A DNA stretch of 5,100 nucleotides from an uncultured Ruminococcus sp. (GTDB lineage Bacteria; Bacillota; Clostridia; Oscillospirales; Ruminococcaceae). Positions 1 through 5,100 of this stretch are shown here, piece after piece. Location: the NCBI GenBank assembly GCA_947178195.1, contig CAMWXM010000215.1:1-5100 (forward strand), read 5' to 3'. Position 1 is the first letter of the stretch, and every line of letters begins with the position of its first letter. The translations under genes and the position numbers were made by a program. The notes beneath the pieces are model-generated. The model was not told the DNA's origin, ran no database searches, and saw only the letters and a program-made list of their open reading frames with translations.

Positions 1-579
1 ACCCGATACTGCAAGGATATAGGAATAAAAAATGTTTCCTTTTACGCATTTTCAACAGAAAACTGGAAACGTCCCAAAGATGAGGTAGACGCTATAATCG
101 AGCTTTTCCGTGAATATATTATAGATGTAAGAAATTATATCGGAGAAGACGTAAGGGTTCTTTTTCTGGGGGATAAGACGATTTTTGATGACGACCTTCA
201 GAAGAAAATGAACGACCTTGAAGAGGATACTAAGGACAGACGTGAAATGACAATGCTTCTTGCTATCAACTATGGCGGAAGAGACGATATTGTCCATGCT
301 GCAAAAATTCTTGCAAAAAAGGTGAAATCCGGTGAAATAAGCACAGACGATATAACCGAAAATATGTTTCAGCAGTATCTTTATACCTTGGACGTGCCGG
401 ACGTAGACCTTATGATACGCCCCAGCGGAGAACAAAGAATTTCTAATTTTCTTATATGGCAGTCGGCATATGCGGAATTTTATTTTACTGATATTTTATG
501 GCCTGATTTTTCCACAAATGACCTTAATATGGCAATTTCAGAATTTGCTAATCGTTCCAGAAGATTTGGAGGTGTCTGA
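1..579 (+). CDS. uppS: Isoprenyl transferase (undecaprenyl diphosphate synthase), 5'-truncated by window edge
   Basis: Cis-prenyltransferase that adds IPP units to farnesyl diphosphate to make undecaprenyl diphosphate, the lipid carrier for peptidoglycan; cytosolic or membrane-associated. The frame is open from base 1 and gives 192 residues ending in TGA. The family is about 240-250 residues, so roughly the first 50-60 are outside the window, including the N-terminal DGNxRW motif with the catalytic Asp. Motifs seen (fragment numbering): FSTENWKRP at 17-25, NYGGRDD at 90-96, DLMIRPSGEQRISNF at 136-150 and AEFYFTDILWPDF at 158-170. R140, R146 and E159 match the conserved diphosphate/Mg-site residues of the family. 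The C-terminus (RSRRFGG) is typical. ATG 208 is an internal Met, not the start, because homology continues upstream of it. First gene of a tight run with cdsA. No defect is visible in the part present. Confidence 0.96.
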   Translation, partial: TRYCKDIGIKNVSFYAFSTENWKRPKDEVDAIIELFREYIIDVRNYIGEDVRVLFLGDKTIFDDDLQKKMNDLEEDTKDRREMTMLLAINYGGRDDIVHAAKILAKKVKSGEISTDDITENMFQQYLYTLDVPDVDLMIRPSGEQRISNFLIWQSAYAEFYFTDILWPDFSTNDLNMAISEFANRSRRFGGV

Positions 580-582
580 TTT

Positions 583-1407
583 ATGGCTACCAGAATTATT
601 TCGGCTGCCGTAGGCGTTGTTATTGCGGTCGTTATTCTGTTTTTGCATAATACATTTATGCTCAATGTTGCTGTAGGGCTTATTTCCGCCGGTATGGTTT
701 ACGAGGTTTTAAAGGCTGGAAAATGTCATGAAATTTATATTATGTCTTTTCCGGCTATGCTTTACGCATTTTTACAACAGTTTTTATCTGTAACAAGATA
801 TAGCTTTCTGACAACCTTTATTTTTGTTATTTGTATCTTTACCGATTTTATAATTCTGCATAAATCTATAAAATTTGAAAAGTTGTTTTTTACTCTTGCT
901 TCAGCACTTCTTATAAGCGGCGCTATGAGTACGCTTATAATTCTTCATGAAGCCGATCCTGTAAACGGTCTGATGTATCTTATTATGGGACTTTGCGGTG
1001 CATGGCTTGCGGATTCCGGCGCATATTTTATCGGTACTTTTTTTGGTAAAAATAAGCTTTGTCCGGAGGTAAGTCCCAAAAAAACTATAGAGGGATTTGT
1101 GGGCGGTATTTTTGTTACGGGACTATTGTTTATACTGATAAATTTTATATATTCAAAAATTCTCAGCAGCACGACAGATTATACCGTCAATATCAATTAC
1201 TTTATGGTATGCATTCTCGGAATGCTTCTTGCTGTTATCGGAACAGTGGGGGATCTGTCGGCTTCGGTACTTAAAAGACAATGCGGAATAAAGGATTACG
1301 GAAATATTATGCCAGGTCACGGCGGATTTATGGATCGTTTTGACAGTGTGGTATTTGTTGCTCCGTTTCTCTATGCATTTGTAACTATTTTTAATATTTA
1401 TCGATAA
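583..1407 (+). CDS. cdsA: Phosphatidate cytidylyltransferase (CDP-diacylglycerol synthase)
   Basis: Integral membrane enzyme that converts phosphatidic acid and CTP to CDP-diacylglycerol, the branch-point precursor of bacterial phospholipids. The protein has 274 residues, the usual length, and is strongly hydrophobic, with several membrane segments (for example about 7-38, 57-92, 101-121, 130-155, 172-191, 206-224 and 254-270 by eye). The CDP-diglyceride synthetase signature is intact at 228-254: S228, K231-R232, K237-D238, H246-G-G, D251-R-F-D254. The upstream conserved stretch DSGAYFIG at 144-151, followed by SPKKTIEG at 164-171, is also present. The start is fixed by GGAGGTG at 568-574, 8 bases before the ATG and lying inside the end of uppS. 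Only 3 bases separate the uppS stop from this ATG, so co-transcription and probable translational coupling are inferred. A repeat element begins 3 bases after the stop codon. Confidence 0.97.
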   Translation: MATRIISAAVGVVIAVVILFLHNTFMLNVAVGLISAGMVYEVLKAGKCHEIYIMSFPAMLYAFLQQFLSVTRYSFLTTFIFVICIFTDFIILHKSIKFEKLFFTLASALLISGAMSTLIILHEADPVNGLMYLIMGLCGAWLADSGAYFIGTFFGKNKLCPEVSPKKTIEGFVGGIFVTGLLFILINFIYSKILSSTTDYTVNINYFMVCILGMLLAVIGTVGDLSASVLKRQCGIKDYGNIMPGHGGFMDRFDSVVFVAPFLYAFVTIFNIYR

Positions 1408-1410
1408 ATA

Positions 1411-1425
1411 AGAACTTGTTCTCAT
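1411..1425. repeat. Left terminal inverted repeat (15 bp)
   Basis: AGAACTTGTTCTCAT, the exact reverse complement of 1561-1575. Its outer 12 bases form a dyad of their own (AGAAC-TT-GTTCT), so each end of the element carries a small palindrome that could be a protein recognition site. Confidence 0.9.
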
Positions 1426-1560
1426 AAGATTTGTGCATAGATTTTTGCGCATAATTTCTGCTGATAACAAGGCGGAATTTTGCGGGAATACGTGGGTATT
1501 GCAAGAAATTCCAACGCAGTTATTCAGCAAAATTTGCCAAAAAGATATGTGCAATAGCCT

Positions 1561-1575
1561 ATGAGAACAAGTTCT
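1561..1575. repeat. Right terminal inverted repeat (15 bp)
   Basis: ATGAGAACAAGTTCT, the exact reverse complement of 1411-1425 with no mismatch. It ends 3 bases before the terminator stem. Confidence 0.9.
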
Positions 1576-1578
1576 AAT

Positions 1579-1600
1579 GGGTCTTTGCGACCCTTTTTTT
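1579..1600 (+). terminator. Rho-independent terminator or attenuator upstream of dxr
   Basis: The stem GGGTC (1579-1583) pairs with GACCC (1589-1593) around the loop TTTGC, followed at once by seven T's (1594-1600). This is the classic intrinsic-terminator layout, though the stem is only 5 bp. It lies downstream of cdsA and ends just 9 bases before the dxr ribosome binding site, so any transcript reaching dxr from upstream must read through it. It could end the uppS-cdsA transcript, or act as a partial terminator setting the level of dxr-rseP-ispG. Strength and any regulation cannot be judged from sequence alone. Confidence 0.72.
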
Positions 1601-1609
1601 ATGAAAAAT

Positions 1610-1617
1610 GGGAAAGG
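1610..1617 (+). promoter_or_regulatory. Ribosome binding site that decides the dxr start
   Basis: GGGAAAGG lies 8 bases before ATG 1626. The upstream in-frame ATG at 1608 is preceded only by the terminator T-run and an A-rich stretch, with no Shine-Dalgarno sequence. This supports starting Dxr at 1626. Confidence 0.65.
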
Positions 1618-1625
1618 CTGGTATT

Positions 1626-2804
1626 ATGTCTTTAAATATGAATAAAATAATTTCTATTATAGGTTCAACAGGTTCTATCGGGACTCAGTCTATTGAGGTG
1701 GCAAGAAAGCATAATATTATAATATATGCTCTTGCGGCACACAGCAATTATGAGCTTCTTGCAAAACAGTGCATAGAAAATAATGTAAAGATAGCCTGTA
1801 TTTATAAAGAAGAATTTGCCGATAATTTAAATGAACTTCTTGCCGGAAAGGGTATAAAAGTTTTGACCGGAATGGAAGGTTTATGCGAAATTGCTTCGGA
1901 CGGCAAAAGCGGCATGCTTTTAAATTCTGTTGTGGGAATGGTAGGATTGCTTCCGACTCTCAAAGCTATAAGCGCAGGTAAGGACATTGCTCTTGCAAAT
2001 AAGGAAACTCTTGTTGCGGGAGGCGAGCTTGTTATGAAGCTTGCAAAGGAAAAAAATGTTAAAATTTATCCTGTGGACAGTGAGCATTCGGCTATTTTTC
2101 AATGTCTCCAGGGCAATAAACGTTCGCAGCTTAAAAAAATACTTCTGACGGCTTCGGGAGGCCCTTTTTTCGGAAAGACCGAAAGCGAGCTTGAAAATGT
2201 TTCCATAGAGCAAGCATTGAATCACCCTAACTGGAGAATGGGAAATAAAATCACTATCGATTCCGCAACACTTATGAATAAGGGTTTGGAATTTATCGAA
2301 GCCAAATGGCTTTTTGATCTTGAACCGGAGCAGATAGAAATAATCGTTCATCGTCAGAGCGTTGTACATTCTGCTGTAGAATATGCGGATAATTCGGTAA
2401 TAGCTCAGCTTGGCTGCCCGGATATGAAAATCCCCATACAGTACGCACTTTTGTATCCCGAAAGAATGGAATGCGACTGTAAGCCTTTAAGCCTTACCGA
2501 TTACGGAACGCTTACATTTGAAAAGCCGGATCATAAAACCTTCAGATGTCTGGCAGCATGTATCAGTGCAATAAAAAAAGGCGGCGCTTATCCTTGTATG
2601 GTAAACGGAGCGAATGAAGAGGCAGTAAAATATTTTCTTGATGGAAAAATAGGATTTACGGAAATCGGCAGGCTTGTTGAAAGCGTTCTTGAAGAATTTG
2701 AATATCACGAGGTCGGTTCATATGAAGATGTGATAAAATGGGATAACAGGGCAAGAGATAATGTAAAAGAGCAAATTTTAAAAACTACTGATAAGATATT
2801 ATAG
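1626..2804 (+). CDS. dxr: 1-deoxy-D-xylulose 5-phosphate reductoisomerase
   Basis: Cytosolic enzyme of the MEP isoprenoid pathway. It rearranges and reduces DXP to 2-C-methyl-D-erythritol 4-phosphate using NADPH and a divalent metal, and is the fosmidomycin target. From ATG 1626 the protein has 392 residues, normal for the family. The N-terminal NADPH fold carries GSTGSIG at 13-19 and LANKETLV at 123-130. The metal ligands are D151 and E153 (in PVDSEHSA) and E222 (in MNKGLEFIEA). The flexible-loop motif HPNWRMG is at 200-206. The C-terminal helical domain includes NGANEEAV at 327-334. Start choice: ATG 1608 would add MGKAGI but has no ribosome binding site. ATG 1626 has one, and ATG 1638 (MNKIISIIGS) is a shorter option that fits the typical family N-terminus but has a poorer upstream site. 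The stop overlaps the rseP ribosome binding site. Confidence 0.97.
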   Translation: MSLNMNKIISIIGSTGSIGTQSIEVARKHNIIIYALAAHSNYELLAKQCIENNVKIACIYKEEFADNLNELLAGKGIKVLTGMEGLCEIASDGKSGMLLNSVVGMVGLLPTLKAISAGKDIALANKETLVAGGELVMKLAKEKNVKIYPVDSEHSAIFQCLQGNKRSQLKKILLTASGGPFFGKTESELENVSIEQALNHPNWRMGNKITIDSATLMNKGLEFIEAKWLFDLEPEQIEIIVHRQSVVHSAVEYADNSVIAQLGCPDMKIPIQYALLYPERMECDCKPLSLTDYGTLTFEKPDHKTFRCLAACISAIKKGGAYPCMVNGANEEAVKYFLDGKIGFTEIGRLVESVLEEFEYHEVGSYEDVIKWDNRARDNVKEQILKTTDKIL

Positions 2805-2812
2805 GAGATATT

Positions 2813-3865
2813 ATGCTTAAAATTTTACTTGCGATCATTATTTTTGGTGTTATAATTTTTATTCATGAATTGGGGCATTTTATTGCCGCAAAAATTATGA
2901 ATATAAAGGTTGTATCCTTTGCAATAGGAATGGGACCAAAAATTATTAAAAAAGAAATCGGCGAAACGGAATATTCTCTGAGATTACTGCCTATTGGCGG
3001 ATTTTGTTCTATGGAAGGGGAGCAGGTAGATATAGATGGAGGAGAAAATGTTGGTGATAGACCTGTTCACGTCAGATCACTTAACAACCGTCCTATATGG
3101 CAGAGATTTATTTTATATTTTGCCGGTCCTTTTATGAATATTGTTCTTGGATTTGTTATTTCCGTTATCCTTACATGTATGATGACTGCCGTGCCAAGTA
3201 CCCGGATAGGAGAGTTTACAAATAATGCGGTTATAACCGAAAATGGTCTGAAGGAAGGGGATACCATTATAAGGGTAGACGGAATGAGGATTTTTACTAC
3301 CGGCGAATTAAGCTATAAGGTCGCTTCTGCCGGACTTGAAAATTTTGACGTTACAGTAGATAGAAACGGCGAAAAAGTGGATATTAAAAATGTCAAGCTT
3401 TTTGATACAGACGACGGAAAATTTGTATTTAAAATTTCAGGTCTCGATAAAACTCCTTTGAATATTCTGGGCTACTCCGTTAAAGACACTATTTCAAATG
3501 CAAGGCTTATATGGCTTTCGTTGAAGGATCTTGTATCGGGAAAATACGGTCTGCAGGATATGTCTGGACCGGTGGGTATAGTTAATGAAATAGGAAATGC
3601 GGCGGCGTCAGGTGAAAATGTAAAGCAATCGGCAATGTCGCTTATGAGCCTTTCTATGTTTTTATCAATAAATCTTGGAATAGTAAATCTTCTTCCTATA
3701 CCGGGACTTGACGGTGGTCATATTCTGCTTTTGATAATAGAGGCTATCAGGCGCAAACCTTTAAAGCCAAATCATGAGGTATATGTAAATTTAATTGGTC
3801 TGGGACTTATTATGCTTCTTATTGTGGTTATTACTTTCAGCGATATAATGAAATTATTTGGGTAG
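2813..3865 (+). CDS. rseP: Site-2-type intramembrane zinc metalloprotease (RseP/RasP family)
   Basis: Polytopic membrane protease of the M50B family that cleaves transmembrane segments. Relatives act on anti-sigma factors and leftover signal peptides; the substrate here is unknown. The protein has 350 residues. The zinc-binding HELGH is at 18-22 (H18, E19, H22) in the first membrane segment. It is followed by the conserved IGGFCSMEGE at 61-70. A second membrane segment spans about 98-126, and a single PDZ-like domain about 130-210, including LKEGDTIIRVDG at 146-157. SGPVGIV is at 251-257. The third catalytic motif, NLLPIPGLDGGH, is at 292-303 with the zinc ligand D300. A final membrane segment covers about 324-342. 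One PDZ domain is usual for Firmicutes, whereas E. coli RseP has two. AGGAG at 2803-2807 overlaps the dxr stop and lies 5 bases before the ATG, so coupling with dxr is likely. Confidence 0.96.
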   Translation: MLKILLAIIIFGVIIFIHELGHFIAAKIMNIKVVSFAIGMGPKIIKKEIGETEYSLRLLPIGGFCSMEGEQVDIDGGENVGDRPVHVRSLNNRPIWQRFILYFAGPFMNIVLGFVISVILTCMMTAVPSTRIGEFTNNAVITENGLKEGDTIIRVDGMRIFTTGELSYKVASAGLENFDVTVDRNGEKVDIKNVKLFDTDDGKFVFKISGLDKTPLNILGYSVKDTISNARLIWLSLKDLVSGKYGLQDMSGPVGIVNEIGNAAASGENVKQSAMSLMSLSMFLSINLGIVNLLPIPGLDGGHILLLIIEAIRRKPLKPNHEVYVNLIGLGLIMLLIVVITFSDIMKLFG

Positions 3866-3874
3866 GTAAAAATT

Positions 3875-4912
3875 ATGAGAAATGTTAAAAATGTTAAAGT
3901 CGGAAGCTGCGTTTTAGGCAGTGGTAAAATATATATCCAGTCAATGCTGAATAAGCGTTCGGACGACATTGACGGCAGCGTAGAACAGGCAGCAGAGCTT
4001 GAAAAAGCCGGCTGCGATATTGTAAGAGCAGCTATTCCCGATATGGAAGCTGTAAAGCTTATCCCAGCAATAAAGGAAAAAGTAAATATTCCTCTTGTTG
4101 CGGATATTCATTTTGATTATAAGCTGGCGTTGGCAGCTGCAGACGCAGGTATTGACAAAATCAGGATAAATCCCGGAAATATAGGCGATATGGACAGAGT
4201 AAAACAGGTTGCTGTGACCTGTGCAAATAAAAATATACCAATAAGAATAGGTGTTAATTCAGGTTCCCTTGAAAAGCATATTCTTGAAAAATATGGTTCG
4301 CCTACCGCACAGGCTCTTGTTGAAAGCGCACTTTATCATGCGGAGCTGCTTGAAAGATTTGATTTTAACGATATTGTGATTTCGATAAAATCTTCAAATG
4401 TTAAAACTATGCTTGACTGCTATCGCCTTGCGGCAGAAAAATGTGATTATCCTCTTCACCTTGGCGTTACCGAAGCAGGAACTGAAAGAATGGGAATAAT
4501 CAAGTCCGCTGCAGGTATCGGCTCGCTTCTGTGCGACGGTATCGGTGAAACCATAAGGGTATCTCTTACGGGCGAGCCGGTAAGGGAAATATATGCTGCA
4601 AAGGATATTTTAAAAGCAGTAGGAAATGGAAGTGGTGTTGAGATAATTTCCTGTCCTACCTGTGGAAGAACCCGTATCGATTTGGTCAAGGCGGCGTGTA
4701 TGGTAGAAGAAGCGGTGAAAAATATTGATAAAAATATCAAGGTAGCGGTAATGGGCTGTATTGTGAACGGTCCGGGAGAAGCTAAGGAAGCGGATATTGG
4801 AATCGCAGGCGGAGATAAGTGCGCCGTACTTTTCAAAAAAGGTGAAATACTGCGCAAAATCCCGGAAGAGGATATAGTGACGGAGCTTTTAAAGGAAATA
4901 GAAAAGCTTTAA
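3875..4912 (+). CDS. ispG: 4-hydroxy-3-methylbut-2-en-1-yl diphosphate synthase (flavodoxin/ferredoxin-dependent)
   Basis: Iron-sulfur enzyme of the MEP pathway (also called GcpE) that reductively opens MEcPP to HMBPP, the step before IspH. The protein has 345 residues, the compact two-domain bacterial form: an N-terminal TIM barrel (about 1-245) and a C-terminal [4Fe-4S] domain. Barrel motifs include VADIHFDYKLA at 75-85, IRINPGNIGD at 96-105, RIGVNSGSLEK at 124-134 and GVTEAGTE at 197-204. Cluster ligands are C260 and C263 (SCPTCGRTRID), C295 (MGCIVNGPGEA) and the family's usual glutamate, E302. All are present, so the enzyme should be active. The early QSM loop reads QSMLNKRSDD (22-31) rather than the more common QSMTNTDT type. 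AGGT at 3864-3867 overlaps the rseP stop and gives a modest ribosome binding site; the gap to rseP is 9 bases. No terminator follows. Confidence 0.97.
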   Translation: MRNVKNVKVGSCVLGSGKIYIQSMLNKRSDDIDGSVEQAAELEKAGCDIVRAAIPDMEAVKLIPAIKEKVNIPLVADIHFDYKLALAAADAGIDKIRINPGNIGDMDRVKQVAVTCANKNIPIRIGVNSGSLEKHILEKYGSPTAQALVESALYHAELLERFDFNDIVISIKSSNVKTMLDCYRLAAEKCDYPLHLGVTEAGTERMGIIKSAAGIGSLLCDGIGETIRVSLTGEPVREIYAAKDILKAVGNGSGVEIISCPTCGRTRIDLVKAACMVEEAVKNIDKNIKVAVMGCIVNGPGEAKEADIGIAGGDKCAVLFKKGEILRKIPEEDIVTELLKEIEKL

Positions 4913-4942
4913 GGATTTGTTCTGAATGAAACGGAGAAAAAA

Positions 4943-5100
4943 ATGAATGAAATTAAGCTTGCAGATTTTTTAAGCGAATATACGGTGAATATTCCTGAAA
5001 TTGTAAAAAACGGCTCGATTTATAAAATTACATATTCGGCGGAGCTTACGGAAATATCCTTTTATGTTAAATTTGATAAGCTTATTCCTTACAGTGATAC
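4943..5100 (+). CDS. polC: Probable PolC-type DNA polymerase III alpha subunit, N-terminal fragment (runs off window)
   Basis: An open frame starts at ATG 4943 and continues without a stop for 52 codons to the window edge. GGAG at 4933-4936 lies 6 bases upstream, a good ribosome binding site. The other nearby ATGs (4926 and 4947) reach stops quickly. The visible residues begin MNEIKLADFLSEY and continue with alternating charged and hydrophobic strands (ITYSAELTEISFYVKF), compatible with the poorly conserved N-terminal domain of PolC. No polymerase, exonuclease or PHP motif falls inside the window. The assignment therefore rests mainly on gene order: in many Clostridia polC directly follows ispG in this cluster, and proS-polC follows rasP in Bacillus. 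Read-through from ispG is likely, since the 30-base gap holds no terminator or clear promoter. Confidence 0.7.
   Translation, partial: MNEIKLADFLSEYTVNIPEIVKNGSIYKITYSAELTEISFYVKFDKLIPYSD

Larger units (their letters stand above)
1411..1575. mobile_element. MITE-like inverted-repeat element between cdsA and dxr
   Basis: A non-coding block whose two halves are imperfect reverse complements of each other. The outermost 15 bases match perfectly (1411-1425 with 1561-1575). Pairing then continues inward with mismatches and small bulges: TGCTGA 1459-1464 with TCAGCA 1524-1529, TAAC 1465-1468 with GTTA 1519-1522, GGAATTT 1474-1480 with AAATTCC 1506-1512, TGC 1481-1483 with GCA 1501-1503, and AATAC 1487-1491 with GTATT 1496-1500 around a GTGG loop. 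The whole block can thus fold into one long hairpin. Defined terminal repeats, short length and no convincing gene resemble a miniature inverted-repeat transposable element, or another palindromic interspersed repeat such as RUP. A direct AAT at 1407-1409 and 1576-1578 could be a target duplication, but it is short and offset by one base on the left. Mobility is inference, because only one copy is visible. The alternative is a vertically inherited cis-acting RNA structure. Confidence 0.68.

Noticed and set aside
1411..1422. Possible Firmicutes LexA box (GAAC...GTTC) at each end of the element
   Set aside because: The Firmicutes LexA/DinR box has four bases between GAAC and GTTC; here there are two. 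The motif also lies at the tips of a repeat element and is not next to an SOS gene.
1153..1554. 133-codon minus-strand open frame overlapping the end of cdsA and the repeat element
   Set aside because: It lies mostly opposite the well-supported cdsA, has no recognisable domain, and arises partly from the element's AT-rich arm.
1499..1560. Possible promoters inside the element for dxr (TTGCAA with TATTCA; TTGCCA near 1534 with TATGAG)
   Set aside because: The -10 matches are poor or the spacing is wrong, so I cannot support a sigma-A promoter, although one could exist there.
1579..1600. T-box or other riboswitch upstream of dxr
   Set aside because: There is no T-box AGGGTGG-type sequence and no other riboswitch core that I recognise. 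Upstream of the terminator stem lies only the inverted-repeat element.
1561..1635. Short + strand frame of 24 codons crossing the terminator and ending just past the dxr ATG, as a leader-peptide candidate
   Set aside because: There is no ribosome binding site before ATG 1561. Its first codons are simply the terminal repeat, and the peptide has no run of a regulatory amino acid. Chance is the simpler explanation.
4456..4857. 133-codon minus-strand open frame opposite ispG
   Set aside because: It is a shadow of ispG. The coding-strand protein has all its family motifs, and the antisense peptide shows none.

Overview
The window is a stretch of a low-GC Gram-positive chromosome. It is most likely from class Clostridia, plausibly a Ruminococcus/Oscillospiraceae-like anaerobe. 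The basis is the AT-rich codon use, the MEP-pathway enzymes in a run with a site-2 protease, and a gene that by position looks like polC. The order uppS-cdsA-dxr-rseP-ispG-polC is a familiar Clostridia arrangement. The genus is inference from composition and gene order only.

Layout: every gene is on the + strand. Bases 1-579 hold the 3' part of uppS, cut by the window edge. cdsA (583-1407) follows after 3 bases, with its ribosome binding site inside the end of uppS. Bases 1408-1625 are the only sizeable non-coding stretch. They contain a ~165-base MITE-like inverted-repeat element (1411-1575) with perfect 15-base ends, then a compact intrinsic-terminator-like hairpin with a T-run (1579-1600), then the dxr ribosome binding site. 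dxr (best start 1626, end 2804), rseP (2813-3865) and ispG (3875-4912) follow with gaps of 8-9 bases. After 30 bases a new reading frame opens at 4943 and runs off the window; it is probably the N-terminus of the PolC-type DNA polymerase III.

How the genes fit together: Dxr and IspG are the second and second-to-last enzymes of the MEP route to IPP/DMAPP. UppS uses those units to build undecaprenyl diphosphate, the lipid carrier for cell-wall synthesis. CdsA makes CDP-diacylglycerol for phospholipids. RseP cuts membrane proteins inside the bilayer. The block is therefore an envelope-precursor operon, joined downstream to replication.

The genes are ordinary housekeeping genes with intact signature motifs. 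The one unusual region is the cdsA-dxr junction. There a probable non-autonomous element and a terminator-like hairpin split an otherwise tightly coupled operon, and no convincing promoter lies between the terminator and dxr. I found no new multi-gene system, RNA gene, CRISPR array or phage/defence island.
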